Assembly (NCBI RefSeq): GCF_009498275.1 | Contig: NZ_CP045643.1 | Span: 8,060,001 to 8,124,000, forward strand | From: Streptomyces fagopyri | GTDB lineage: Bacteria > Actinomycetota > Actinomycetes > Streptomycetales > Streptomycetaceae | Direction of reading: 5' to 3' | DNA length: 64,000 bases | Shown here: positions 49,305-58,304 of the stretch, one piece after another | Position numbering within the stretch: the stretch's first letter is position 1 | Layout: each line of letters begins with the position of its first letter | The notes under the pieces: generated by a model | The model's input: the letters and a program-made list of their open reading frames with translations, nothing else | What the model was told of the DNA's origin: nothing | The model's database searches: none | Position numbers and translations under genes: made by a program

Positions 49305-50006
49305 TCAGCGGGCGGAGCGGCGCGGGGCATCCGGATTCTCCAGGTGGCTGACCAGGACCGCCGCCTGGACACGGCGCTGGACACCGAGTTTGGCCAGCAG
49401 CCGGGAGATGTGGTTCTTCACCGTCTTCTCGGACAGATACAGCTTCCCGCCGATCTCCCGGTTGGTGAGCCCGTCCCCGATGAGGGCGAGAATGTCCCGC
49501 TCACGGGGCGAGAGACCGGCGAGCTCGGGAGCGAGCGCCGTTTTCCCGGTGGGGTCGGCGCGCAGCGACCGCATCAGCCGGGCGGTCGTGGTCGGGTCCA
49601 GCATCGACTGGCCCGAGGCGACCGTGCGCACCGCCGAGACCAGGTCGGAGCCCTTGATCTGCTTGAGCACATAGCCCGCGGCACCCGCCATGATCGCGTC
49701 GAGCAGCGCCTCCTCGTCGTCGAAGGACGTCAGCATCAGACAGGCCAGCTCCGGCATCCGACCGCGCAGCTCGCGGCAGACACTGATCCCGTCGCCGTCC
49801 GGCAGGCGTACGTCGAGCACCGCCACGTGCGGACGCAGGGCCGGGCCGCGCGCCAGCGCGTGTTCCACGCTGCCCGCGTCACCGACCACCGAGATGTCCG
49901 GCTCGGCGTCCAGGAGATCGGTCAGGCCACGGCGTACGACCTCGTGGTCGTCCAGCAGAAAGACCCGGATCGGGTTCTGTTCCGTGAAGGCACGCGCCTC
50001 GGCCAT
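49305..50006 (-). CDS. osdR: LuxR/NarL-family response regulator (DevR/OsdR-like)
   Basis: 233 residues. Receiver: DDHEVVRRGL, phospho-Asp in HVAVLDVRLPDGDG, Lys in GYVLKQIKG. DNA-binding: LSPRERDILALIGDGLTNRE then LYLSEKTVKNHISRLLAKLG. The KTVKNHIS helix is the DNA-reading helix of DevR-type proteins. Cognate partner of the adjacent GAF kinase; expected to activate the hypoxia cluster. ATG 50006 with AAGGGG upstream; a heptamer repeat begins 26 bases further upstream. Confidence 0.93.
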   Translation of the reverse strand: MAEARAFTEQNPIRVFLLDDHEVVRRGLTDLLDAEPDISVVGDAGSVEHALARGPALRPHVAVLDVRLPDGDGISVCRELRGRMPELACLMLTSFDDEEALLDAIMAGAAGYVLKQIKGSDLVSAVRTVASGQSMLDPTTTARLMRSLRADPTGKTALAPELAGLSPRERDILALIGDGLTNREIGGKLYLSEKTVKNHISRLLAKLGVQRRVQAAVLVSHLENPDAPRRSAR

Positions 50007-50031
50007 GACGACCCCTTCGTTCGTTTTCCCC

Positions 50032-50087
50032 GGCGGACGGCGGACGGCGGACGGCGGACGGCGGACGGCGGACGGCGGACGGCGGAC
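50032..50087. repeat. Heptamer tandem repeat GGCGGAC, eight exact copies
   Basis: Fifty-six bases of exact GGCGGAC copies, 26 bases upstream of the response regulator start codon, in its leader or promoter. Copy-number change here would alter leader length or promoter spacing of the dormancy regulator gene. Confidence 0.95.
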
Positions 50088-50228
50088 CGCGGGTCTCGGA
50101 CCGCTCCCGGGAGGACCCGCGCCCCGGACGACGAGCGGGCCGTGACGACGATCATCGTCTTCCGGGGCCGGCCGCGCCAGGGCCGACCGGTCCAACCCCG
50201 GCGTCGCGGCCTCCGGGGAGTGACGGTG

Positions 50229-50693
50229 TCAGCCGAACGGGCCACTGCCGTAGGGCGCGTACAGGTCCAGGAGCCGGGTCCTGGCCGCCCGCAGCCGACG
50301 GCCGACGGTGTCCCCCACCCACTCGGCCACCGCCAGTCCCAGTGCCGGATCGTCCTGGCACATGGCCCGCACTTCCCCGGCGTCGAACTCGAACGCGCGC
50401 ACAGGGCTCGTCGTCTCGGCGCCGAGATGCCAGACGTGGGGCGCGAACAGCCAGGACCAGCCGATGAGTTCGTTGTGTCCGAGCGTCTCGATGACGGCCG
50501 CGCGACGACCCGGTACGCGCAGGTCGAGCGCGACCGTGCCGGTCCGGATGATCCAGAACCGGTCGGCGCGCCTGCCCTCCTCGAAGAGACGGGTTCCCTG
50601 GGGGAACGACACGTCACGGGCGAGACGCATCAGATGTTCGCGGTGTTCGACGGGCAGTGCCCGCGGCTGGGTGAATGTGGGAGAAGCGTTCAT
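50229..50693 (-). CDS. Cyclic-nucleotide-binding domain protein (CRP fold, no HTH)
   Basis: 154 residues. A single cNMP-binding beta-roll: SFPQGTRLFEEGRRADRFWI, RTGTVALDLRVPGRRAAVIE, TLGHNELIGWSWLFAP; the PBC helix positions are poorly conserved (FELIGW-like replaced by NELIGW). There is no C-terminal DNA-binding domain, so it is a stand-alone sensor. Such small proteins are regular members of actinobacterial hypoxia clusters. ATG 50693 with GGAGGAGACAAGG. Confidence 0.88.
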   Translation of the reverse strand: MNASPTFTQPRALPVEHREHLMRLARDVSFPQGTRLFEEGRRADRFWIIRTGTVALDLRVPGRRAAVIETLGHNELIGWSWLFAPHVWHLGAETTSPVRAFEFDAGEVRAMCQDDPALGLAVAEWVGDTVGRRLRAARTRLLDLYAPYGSGPFG

Positions 50694-51237
50694 GTCCTTG
50701 TCTCCTCCGTGCTGCTGTGTCTTCCTGACGCGCGGCCGAACCGCATCCACACTCTCCCCGTCCCGCGGCCGATGCCAGGGGCCACCCGGCCCCGAGGACC
50801 GGGCCGCACGGCATCGGCCGGCACCTCCGTCACGGGCCGTGCGCGCCCCCCGGACCGGGGGTGACCGGTCAGGCCCTCGCCGACGTGCCGGTCACCGGTC
50901 GAGGTGATCCCGCACGACCGCCCGCCGGCCTGTTCGCCGTTCGCCGTGGCCGCGCGGGGGCCTGCCCCGTCCGGTACGGCGATGGGGTCCGACCGGCCCA
51001 AGCGGACGGCGTCGCACGCGGTCACGCTGGACGTACGAGGCCGCCCCGCACTTCCGTATCCGGGCGGTAGGTCACGACGATCGGAGCCCCAGGGCAGGAG
51101 ACGAGCAGGGCTCCGCACGGTCGGTCACGGCGATCGGGGCCCCCGGGACAGGAGACGACCAAGGCCTCCCGGAGGAAGCGACGGCCGGAGTCCCCGCAGG
51201 AAGAGACGACCAGGGCCTCCCGGCAGGAAGAGAAGAA
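50694..51237. other. Spacer with imperfect long repeats ahead of the HTH-PNPOx gene
   Basis: No gene seen. From about 51070 to 51236 there are imperfect copies of a unit of about 35-40 bases (AGGAAGAGACGACCAGGGCC-like). A weak GGGTCC...GGCCC dyad lies at 50985-50999, a second, poorer candidate for a DevR/OsdR site. Confidence 0.45.
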
Positions 51238-51936
51238 GTGAAGGCCATGTCCCAAGAGATCCCGTCGAACACGCTGTCACCGGCAGCGGACAGCGCGCAG
51301 GGCGACATCGGGCGCCGTATCGCCCAACGACGTGAGGAACTGGGCCTCACCAGGGAGGAGACGGCCGCCCGGGCGGGCACGGCACCCGGCTACATCAAGT
51401 ACATCGAGGACCAGCCCTTGGCCGCACCGGGCATCGGCGTGCTCATCCGGCTCGCCGACGTCCTGGGGACCAGCGTGACGGCCCTGCGTGGCGGCGGCGC
51501 CGATCTGCCGCCCGGTGTCGGCCGGGCCGCCCGCCACCCCGAACTGATGGTGCTCGACACCGAGGAGTGCCGGGCCCGGCTGTCGACGCACGGTGTCGGA
51601 AGGCTGGCCGTGGACACGCCCAGCGGCCCGTACATCGGCCCGCTGAACTACAGCGTCGTGGACGGCGCGGTGGTGTGCAGGACGGCGCCCGGCTCGATAC
51701 CGGCCGCCGCCGACGGAGCCCTGGTCGCCTTCGAGGTCGACCACATCGACGAGGCGCTGAGCCAGGGCTGGAGCGTGCTCGTCCGCGGCAGGGCCCGTAC
51801 GGTGACGGACCCGGCCGCCGTACGCAGGCTGGAGGAACTCGCGTACAGCGCTCCCTGGGTGGGCGGGGAGGGACTGGTGTGGCTGTCCATCGACACCGCC
51901 GACATCTCCGGACGCCGGATCAAAGTTGACGGGTGA
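51238..51936 (+). CDS. Xre-type HTH fused to pyridoxamine-5'-phosphate-oxidase-like domain
   Basis: 232 residues. N-terminal Xre helix-turn-helix (IGRRIAQRREELGLTREETA, RAGTAPGYIKYIEDQP), then a split-barrel flavin/heme/F420-binding fold (ECRARLSTHGVGRLAVD, GPYIGPLNYSVVDGAVVCRT, VAFEVDHIDEALSQGWSVLV). This fusion would couple a redox cofactor or its reduction to DNA binding. GTG 51238 is seven bases after AGGAAG. Overlaps the next gene. Confidence 0.88.
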   Translation: MKAMSQEIPSNTLSPAADSAQGDIGRRIAQRREELGLTREETAARAGTAPGYIKYIEDQPLAAPGIGVLIRLADVLGTSVTALRGGGADLPPGVGRAARHPELMVLDTEECRARLSTHGVGRLAVDTPSGPYIGPLNYSVVDGAVVCRTAPGSIPAAADGALVAFEVDHIDEALSQGWSVLVRGRARTVTDPAAVRRLEELAYSAPWVGGEGLVWLSIDTADISGRRIKVDG

Positions 51937-52376
51937 TGTATCCCGACGACGGCTTCCGCGAACTGGGCCGGCAGGAGTGTCTCGTCCTGCTGGTCAGGGC
52001 ACCCCTGGGCCGTATCGTGCACACGCGCCACGCCCTGCCCGCGGTGCTGCCGCTCAACTTCTCCCTGGACGCCGACTCCGCCGTACTGGTGCGGACCGCG
52101 GCGGACTCGGATCTGGCCCGTGCGGTCGACGGCGTGGTCGTGGCCTTCGAGGCGGACGAGGTCGACGTCCGTGCGCGCTCCGGCTGGAGCGTCGTCGTCA
52201 CCGGCCGCGCGACGGTGGTGACCGACCCGGCCGAGCACGGCAGGCTGTCCCGCACCGGCCCCCGCTCCTGGGTGGCCTCGCCCCGCGACGTCTTCATCCG
52301 TATCGAACCCGAACTGGTGACCGGCCGTGCACTCGTCGGAGGACGCACGGCGTACGGAGCGGACCTCTCCCTCTGA
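51936..52376 (+). CDS. Pyridoxamine-5'-phosphate-oxidase-family protein (second copy)
   Basis: 146 residues with the same split-barrel fold as the C-terminal part of the preceding gene (LGRIVHTRHALPAVLPLNFS, VVVAFEADEVDVRARSGWSV, PRDVFIRIEPELVTGRAL), so it looks like a duplication without the HTH. It may bind FMN, heme or F420. The start ATG overlaps the preceding stop (TGATG); a GTG three bases earlier is possible. Homologues appear in DosR-type regulons of mycobacteria. Confidence 0.87.
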   Translation: MYPDDGFRELGRQECLVLLVRAPLGRIVHTRHALPAVLPLNFSLDADSAVLVRTAADSDLARAVDGVVVAFEADEVDVRARSGWSVVVTGRATVVTDPAEHGRLSRTGPRSWVASPRDVFIRIEPELVTGRALVGGRTAYGADLSL

Positions 52377-52437
52377 GCCTCTGAGTCTCCGAGGGCCCGA
52401 ACCTCCGGGAACGACCGGCCCCGAGAAGGACAGACCC

Positions 52438-53361
52438 ATGCGCATCGTCGTGGCGCTCGGCGGAAACGCCCTGCTGCACCGGGGTGAACGCCCCGACGCG
52501 GCCGTTCAGGAGGCGAACGTCGACCGGGTCACCACCGCGCTCGCCGCCCTCGCCCACGAGCACGAGATCGTCATCACGCACGGCAACGGACCCCAGCTCG
52601 GCCTGCTCGCCGCCGAGAGCGCGGCCGACCCCGCCCTGAGCGTCCCTTACCCGCTGGACCTCCTCGGTGCCCAGACCCAGGGCATGATCGGCTCCCTGCT
52701 GGCCCGCAGCCTGCACGACGCCCTGCCCGGCCGCCGGATCGCCGTACTGGTCACCCACACGCTCGTGCGCGCCGACGACCCGGCCTTCGACCACCCCGCG
52801 AAGTTCGTCGGCCAGGTGTACCCACCGGACGTGGCGTCGTCTCTCGCCGCCGGGCGCGGCTGGCACTTCGCCGCGCACGGCACGGGCCGGCGTCGCGTCG
52901 TGCCCTCCCCGGAGCCCGAGCGGGTGTGCGAGACCGACATTGTCCATGAGCTGCTGACGGGCGGCACACTCGTCATCTGCGCCGGCGGCGGAGGCGTACC
53001 CGTCACCGCGGACCGGGACACCGGCGCGCTGACCGGCGTGGAGGCCGTCGTCGACAAGGACCTCACGGCGGCGCTGCTCGCCGAGGACCTGGAGGCCGAC
53101 TTCCTGCTCATCCTCACCGACGTGCCCTGCGTGTACTCCGGCTACCGCACCCCCGGGCAGCGGCCCCTCCTCGGCGCCACGCCCGGCGAGCTGCGCGGGG
53201 GTGGCTTCACCGGGGGCCCGATGGGTCCGAAGGCCGAGGCCGCCGCACGTTTCGTCGAGCGCACCGGCGGACCGGCCGCGATCGGCGCCCTGGACGCGGC
53301 GTACGAGATCGTCCACGGCAGATCGGGCACGCTCGTGCGGCCGGACCTGCCCGTCGAGTGA
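52438..53361 (+). CDS. arcC: Carbamate kinase
   Basis: 307 residues, normal length. Makes ATP from carbamoyl phosphate and ADP (reversible). Motifs: MRIVVALGGNALLHRGE, VITHGNGPQLGLLA, VICAGGGGVPV, VVDKDLTAALLAEDLEADFL and GPMGPKAEAAARFVE. No arginine deiminase or ornithine carbamoyltransferase gene is adjacent, so the carbamoyl phosphate source is elsewhere. ATG 52438 with GAGAAGGA. Confidence 0.97.
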   Translation: MRIVVALGGNALLHRGERPDAAVQEANVDRVTTALAALAHEHEIVITHGNGPQLGLLAAESAADPALSVPYPLDLLGAQTQGMIGSLLARSLHDALPGRRIAVLVTHTLVRADDPAFDHPAKFVGQVYPPDVASSLAAGRGWHFAAHGTGRRRVVPSPEPERVCETDIVHELLTGGTLVICAGGGGVPVTADRDTGALTGVEAVVDKDLTAALLAEDLEADFLLILTDVPCVYSGYRTPGQRPLLGATPGELRGGGFTGGPMGPKAEAAARFVERTGGPAAIGALDAAYEIVHGRSGTLVRPDLPVE

Positions 53362-53493
53362 CACGTCGTCCACCGGGTGGTCCGTTGGTTCATCCGTGGC
53401 ACAGTGCGAGGTGGTTCGAGTGGGCCAATGGTTCACCAGATCCGACCCGTGTTGAGCCAGGTGAGCCATGGATGGTCTGATGTCCTTATCGAC

Positions 53494-53521
53494 GGCGCTG
53501 CGGAATCCCGCGGCGCCTTTT
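53494..53521 (+). terminator. Intrinsic terminator with T run after carbamate kinase
   Basis: A 10-bp stem (one G-U pair) with a 4-base loop AATC followed directly by TTTT, 132 bases beyond the carbamate kinase stop. It is the only terminator noticed in this window with a T tract. Confidence 0.7.
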
Positions 53522-53561
53522 CCATGCCGGTTCGGCCGGGCGGTGGTGAGAGGGCGGGGCA

Positions 53562-55061
53562 GTGCTCAAGAGGGTGTTCATGGCGCCGGATCCGGGGCGG
53601 CTGCGGCTGCGCAACGCCTCCCGGGCCGTCCTCGGCATCGGCCTGGCGGTGACCCTGTGCGGCCTGGCGGGCCGGGGGCTCGTGGGAGCCGTGGCCGGCG
53701 GACTCGCCGCGCTGCTGGCCCTCTTCACGGTGACCGACGCGACCGTGCGGGGGCAGGCCGTCACGACGGCCCTGCTCCCCGTCGTGGGCTTCCCCGTCCT
53801 CGCCGTCGCCGCCGTGCTGCACGGCCATCCGGTGGCGAGGGACCTGGTCTTCCTCGCGGTCGTCGGCGCCGGCGTGTACGCGCGGCGCTGGGGGCCGCGC
53901 GGCCACTCCCTGGGTGTGTTCGCGTTCATGACCTTCTTCATGACGCAGTTCCTGCATGCCGTTCCCCGGCAGCTGGCCGGGCTGTACGTCGCGGTGCTGC
54001 TCTCCCTGCTGGCTTCCTCGCTGGTGCGCTTCGGCCTGTGGTGCTTCGAGAGGCGGCTGCCGCCCGGCACCACGCCCCCCGCTCCGCACGGGAGGGGGTG
54101 GGCGAGGCCGACCACCCGTCAGGCGTTCCAGGCGACCGTGGGCGCCGCCTTCGCGCTGGTGGTGGGCCAGTGGCTGTCCGGGGACCGCTGGTACTGGGCC
54201 GTGGGCGCCACCTGGTGGATCTTCGTGAACACCGCCTCGCGCGGCGAGACGCTGGTGCGCGGCTTCCGCCGGGTCCTCGGCACGGTGCTGGGCATGGTCC
54301 TGGGCCTCGTCGTCGCGTTGCCCCTGCACGGCGCGCCGGTCCCCAGCACCGTTCTCGTCGCGGTGTGCGTCTTCGGGATCTTCTACGCGGCCGCCGTCTC
54401 GTACACCTGGATGATGCTCGCGGTGACGCTGATGGCCGAATCGCTCTACGGTCTGCTCGGTGTGCTGGACCCGGGTCTGATCGTGCTGCGCCTCGCGGAG
54501 ACCGGGGTCGGCGCGCTCGGCGCCGCGCTCGCGGTCGCGCTGGTCCTTCCTCTCACCACGCACACGGTCACCGACCGCTGGGTCGAGCGGGCCCTGCACG
54601 CGGTGCACGGCTGCACCGCGGCGGCGGCCGCGCGACTCGCGGGCGACGAGTCCGCGGACCCCGCACCCCATGCGGGGGAGCTCGAAGCACTTCTGGGGCG
54701 CGTACGGATGGCTCTCGCGCCCCTGGTGCATCCCCTGAACCCGATGCGCGGGCGCAAGGCGCGGGCCCGTCAGGTGCTCGCGCTGCTCGACGACTGCGCC
54801 CGTGAGGCGCACGGTCTCGCGGCCGTCGCCGGGGACCCGGACGCGTCCCACGACGCCCGTCTGACGGCTGCCTGCCGACGCGTGGAGGCGGCGGTGGAGT
54901 CCCTGGTCGGAGCGGTGCCGGGGCGCGCCCCGGGTGTCGACCCGGGTGTGCCGGGCCTGCACCCGGGCGCCGAGCAGGCGCTCGCCCACCTGCACGGCCT
55001 GGAACGGGCGCTGGTCGAGCTGGCCGCGCCGCTGCGCGGCTCCCGGCTCGCGCGTGCCTGA
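53562..55061 (+). CDS. FUSC family (fusaric-acid-resistance-like) membrane protein
   Basis: 499 residues. Two blocks of hydrophobic helices (residues about 20-150 and 190-335) and a C-terminal cytoplasmic helical region, the layout of FUSC/aromatic acid exporter proteins (AaeB-like). The second block begins RQAFQATVGAAFALVVGQWL, the region that typifies the FUSC_2 domain. Substrate unknown. GTG 53562 behind GAGAGGGCGGGG; GTG 53574 and ATG 53580 are alternatives. Confidence 0.82.
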   Translation: MLKRVFMAPDPGRLRLRNASRAVLGIGLAVTLCGLAGRGLVGAVAGGLAALLALFTVTDATVRGQAVTTALLPVVGFPVLAVAAVLHGHPVARDLVFLAVVGAGVYARRWGPRGHSLGVFAFMTFFMTQFLHAVPRQLAGLYVAVLLSLLASSLVRFGLWCFERRLPPGTTPPAPHGRGWARPTTRQAFQATVGAAFALVVGQWLSGDRWYWAVGATWWIFVNTASRGETLVRGFRRVLGTVLGMVLGLVVALPLHGAPVPSTVLVAVCVFGIFYAAAVSYTWMMLAVTLMAESLYGLLGVLDPGLIVLRLAETGVGALGAALAVALVLPLTTHTVTDRWVERALHAVHGCTAAAAARLAGDESADPAPHAGELEALLGRVRMALAPLVHPLNPMRGRKARARQVLALLDDCAREAHGLAAVAGDPDASHDARLTAACRRVEAAVESLVGAVPGRAPGVDPGVPGLHPGAEQALAHLHGLERALVELAAPLRGSRLARA

Positions 55062-55239
55062 CCCGGCATGTGCGTCCGGCATGAGCCGGGGGAAGCATCG
55101 GTGCCCCGGACGGGCGGATGTACAGGCCACCTGGATGGTGGATCACCGCGCGGCCCGGGTAACCCCGCGGCTATCAGACGCACGGTAGCCGCGGACCGTC
55201 GGGGAGCGGCCCGCGGACGGAGCCGCTGGGGGTGGCGCC

Positions 55240-57195
55240 ATGCGGGACAGGTCGCGCGGAACCGGAGACGGTGAGCGCTTCGCGGACGAAGGGAGCGTGC
55301 AGGTGCCCGGCGGGCCGGGCGGATGGCTGGACCGCCTCCTGATCGGACCGCGGCGGGACGGCGAGCCCGACGACGAGCCGGACGCCCACCGGGACGGGCT
55401 TCGCGACGTCCACCGGGATCAGGGTTCCGATGTTCATCGGGAGGGGGTTTCGGACGTCCGCCGTGACGGACTTCGCGACGTCCACCGGGAGGGGTTTCCG
55501 GACGTCCACCGGGATCTGGGTTCCGATATACATCGGGAGGGGGTTTCGGACGTCCGCCGGGATCGGGGATCCGGCATCCACCGCGACCGGCTTTCCGACG
55601 TCCACCGGGACCGCCACGGGGACGCTCGCCGGGATCAGCCCTCTGGTGGCTGCCCGGACCAGCTCTCCGGCGGTCACCCGGATCGGCTCCCGGAAGGCCC
55701 CGGAGGCCGGCTTCCCGGTGGTCACCCGACGGAGCGCGCGGAACCCCGCCCGCCGCGGGCACGGGCCGGCACGGAACCTCGCACCCTCCCGGACGGGACG
55801 GTCACCGACCAGGCGGTCCCGGTCCCGGTCTCCGCCCCGGTCCCGGTCTCCGCCCCGGTCCCGGTCTCCGCCCCGGTCCCGGTCTCCGCCCCGGCCGCGG
55901 TCTCCGCCCCGGCGCCGGTGCCGGTGCCGGACATCCGCGGCCGGTTGGCGGACGGAGGCCGGACGGCCGAGGCGCGCTCCTGTCCGGTGCAGGCGGCGCG
56001 CCCGGAGCGAACGGTGCCGTGGACCGGCCCCGGGACACCCGGCGCGACGGAACGGACCCTCACGAGCCCCGGGCGGACGGCCTACGAACTGCTCGGCGCC
56101 GCCGCCGAGTTCCTCACCCTCCGGCACACCGAGCAACGCCTCGGCGACCCGTCCCGGCGTATCGCCGCCGCACGGGCGGAGATCGCGGAGACCGGCACGT
56201 ACCGCCACACCACCGAGGAACTGGTCTTCGGCGCCCGCGTCGCCTGGCGCAACGCCAACCGGTGCATCGGGCGCCTGTACTGGCACTCCCTGCGCGTTCG
56301 CGACCGCAGGGAGGTGCGGACGGCGCGGGACGTCGCCGACGCCTCCGCGGACCATCTGCGGGAGGCCACCCGCGACGGCCGTATCCGGGCGCTCATCACG
56401 GTCTTCGCGCCGGACGGGCCGGGGCTCCCCGGCCCGCGGATCTGGAACGAACAGCTCATCCGCTACGCCGGCTACGCGCGCCCCGACGGGAGCGTGACCG
56501 GCGACCCGCGCAACGCCGGCCTCACCGCGCTCGCCCGGCGGCTCGGCTGGCCCGGCGGCCCGGGCACCCCCTTCGACGTCCTGCCCCTGGTGGTCCAGGG
56601 CGCCGGTGAGGGGCCCCGCTGGTTCACACTGCCGGACGACGCGGTGCGCGAAGTACGGCTGGAACACCCCGAACACACCTGGTGGCGCTCGCTGGGGCTG
56701 CGCTGGCACGCCGTGCCCGCGCTGGCCAACATGTGTCTGGAGATCGGCGGCATCTGCTACCCGGCGGCCCCCTTCAACGGCTGGTACATGGGCACCGAGA
56801 TAGGCGCGCGCAACCTCGCCGACGCCGACCGCTACGACCTCCTCCCGTTCCTCGCCGAGCGCCTCGGCCTCGACACCCGCACCGACCGCTCCCTGTGGAA
56901 GGACCGGACGCTGGTCGAACTCAACCGCTCGGTCCTGTACTCGTTCGACCGCGCGGGCGTCACCGTCACCGACCACCACACCGAGTCCCGGCACTTCCTC
57001 ACCCACCTCGGCCGTGAGGAGCGCAAGGGCCGTCGCGTCGGCGCCGACTGGTCGTGGATCGTGCCGCCCATCTCGGGCAGCGCCACACCCGTCTTCCACC
57101 GCACCTACGAGACGCTGGAGCAGCGACCCGCGTACGTGCACCACCCCGAGGCGCACGATCGGGCGAGCGGCGGCGGAGGGGAGGTCCTGGTCTAG
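55240..57195 (+). CDS. nos: Nitric oxide synthase oxygenase with repeat-rich N-terminal extension
   Basis: Oxidises L-arginine to citrulline and NO. Bacterial NOS enzymes are single oxygenase domains of about 360-400 residues; this frame gives 651. The oxygenase part starts near 280 (AYELLGAAAEFLTL), has the heme-thiolate Cys342 (AWRNANRCIGRLYW), the arginine-binding Glu520 (NGWYMGTEIGARN) and conserved WWRSLGLRWHAVPALANM. Before it lie ten octapeptide repeats (51-130) and a VPVSAP hexapeptide array (195-218 plus a variant). No reductase domain; a flavoprotein must supply electrons. ATG 55240 is the only ATG in the extension; later GTG starts are possible, so the extension may be partly untranslated. 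Confidence 0.92.
   Translation: MRDRSRGTGDGERFADEGSVQVPGGPGGWLDRLLIGPRRDGEPDDEPDAHRDGLRDVHRDQGSDVHREGVSDVRRDGLRDVHREGFPDVHRDLGSDIHREGVSDVRRDRGSGIHRDRLSDVHRDRHGDARRDQPSGGCPDQLSGGHPDRLPEGPGGRLPGGHPTERAEPRPPRARAGTEPRTLPDGTVTDQAVPVPVSAPVPVSAPVPVSAPVPVSAPAAVSAPAPVPVPDIRGRLADGGRTAEARSCPVQAARPERTVPWTGPGTPGATERTLTSPGRTAYELLGAAAEFLTLRHTEQRLGDPSRRIAAARAEIAETGTYRHTTEELVFGARVAWRNANRCIGRLYWHSLRVRDRREVRTARDVADASADHLREATRDGRIRALITVFAPDGPGLPGPRIWNEQLIRYAGYARPDGSVTGDPRNAGLTALARRLGWPGGPGTPFDVLPLVVQGAGEGPRWFTLPDDAVREVRLEHPEHTWWRSLGLRWHAVPALANMCLEIGGICYPAAPFNGWYMGTEIGARNLADADRYDLLPFLAERLGLDTRTDRSLWKDRTLVELNRSVLYSFDRAGVTVTDHHTESRHFLTHLGREERKGRRVGADWSWIVPPISGSATPVFHRTYETLEQRPAYVHHPEAHDRASGGGGEVLV
55390..55629 (+). 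repeat. 24-bp tandem repeat encoding ten octapeptides
   Basis: Ten consecutive 24-bp units in exact register encode R-[DE]-x-x-x-D/G-[VIA]-[HR], for example REGVSDVR, RDGLRDVH and RDLGSDIH. Register and charge pattern are kept while codons vary, arguing that it is translated. Confidence 0.9.
55822..55911 (+). repeat. 18-bp tandem repeat encoding VPVSAP
   Basis: Four hexapeptide copies VPVSAP and one AAVSAP variant, from an 18-bp unit rich in CCGGTC. A flexible linker between the octapeptide array and the NOS domain. Confidence 0.9.
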
Positions 57196-57257
57196 ACCGC
57201 ACGCCGCCGACTGCTACCGTCGGCCCCGGGCAACGCGGGGACCGAGAGGGGTCGGCA

Positions 57258-58304
57258 GTGGCAGACGGCGGCAGGCGGGAACAGCGGGCGTTCATCGGCT
57301 CGTTCACGGCGGCGGGGGGTCCGGGAGTCCTCACCGCGGCCGTGGACCGCGACAGCGGCGCGCTGACCCTCCTGAGCACGGTGGACGGGGTGCCCGACCC
57401 TTCGTACCTCGCGCTGTCGCCCGTCCACGACATGCTCTACGCGGTCAGCGAGACGGCCGACGGCGCGGTGGCCGCGTACCGCGTCGGCGGCGACAAGCCG
57501 GAGCCGGCCGGACCCCTGGTGCCGGTCGGCGGGAGCGGTCCGACGCATCTCAGCGTCTTCGCCGGACACGTCCTCACCGCCAACTACGGCTCCGGCAGCG
57601 TCACCGCCGTGCCCGTCCGCGCCGACGGCACGCTGGCCGGCGCCCCCGCGAGCGTGCTCCAGCACACCGGTTCCGGACCGCACACCCGGCGGCAGAAGGA
57701 CCCGCACGCCCACCAGGTGCAGTCCGACCCGAGCGGGCGCTGGGCGGTGAGCGTCGACCTCGGTACGGACTCCGTGCGGGTGTGCACGCTGGAGGGCGGC
57801 AGGCTCGCGCTGCACCGGGAGTTCGCGCTGCGCCCCGGCTCCGGACCCCGCCACCTCGCCTTCCACCCCCGGGGCGAACACGCGTACGTGCTCAATGAAC
57901 TCGCGCCCACCGTCACCGTGTGCCGCTGGAACGCCCTGGAGGGCTCGCTGCGGCCCGTCGGCGAGACGCCGGTGCTCACGGGTGTCCCGGACGGCGACGC
58001 GTACCCCTCGGGCATCGTGGTGTCGCCCGACGGCCGTTTCGTGTGGACCGCCACGCGGGGTCAGGACGCCGTCTCCGTCCTGATGCCCGACGCGACGGGC
58101 GAGGGGCTGCGGCTGGTCGCCACGGTGCCCTGTGGGGGCGTCTGGCCGCGTGCGCTGGCCCTCGACCCGTCCGGCCGCTTCCTCTACGTCGCCAACGAGC
58201 GTTCGGGGGACGTGACCTGGTTCGCCGTCGACCCGGACACGGGGGTGCCGCGACGGGCCGGCTCGGTGCCGGTTCCTGCGGCGTCCTGCGTGGTCTTCGG
58301 CTGA
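57258..58304 (+). CDS. Lactonase family seven-bladed propeller protein (6-phosphogluconolactonase-like)
   Basis: 348 residues. YbhE/Pgl-type beta-propeller: AFIGSFTAAGGPGVLTAAVD, PDPSYLALSPVHDMLYAVSE, DPHAHQVQSDPSGRWAVSVD, GSGPRHLAFHPRGEHAYVLNE, VWPRALALDPSGRFLYVANE. Members hydrolyse 6-phosphogluconolactone or related lactones. GTG 57258 with GAGAGGGG seven bases upstream. Confidence 0.9.
   Translation: MADGGRREQRAFIGSFTAAGGPGVLTAAVDRDSGALTLLSTVDGVPDPSYLALSPVHDMLYAVSETADGAVAAYRVGGDKPEPAGPLVPVGGSGPTHLSVFAGHVLTANYGSGSVTAVPVRADGTLAGAPASVLQHTGSGPHTRRQKDPHAHQVQSDPSGRWAVSVDLGTDSVRVCTLEGGRLALHREFALRPGSGPRHLAFHPRGEHAYVLNELAPTVTVCRWNALEGSLRPVGETPVLTGVPDGDAYPSGIVVSPDGRFVWTATRGQDAVSVLMPDATGEGLRLVATVPCGGVWPRALALDPSGRFLYVANERSGDVTWFAVDPDTGVPRRAGSVPVPAASCVVFG

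Noticed and set aside
53385..53460. Possible tRNA in the spacer after carbamate kinase
   Set aside because: The GGTTCGAGTGGGCC-like stretch cannot be folded into acceptor, D and anticodon arms.
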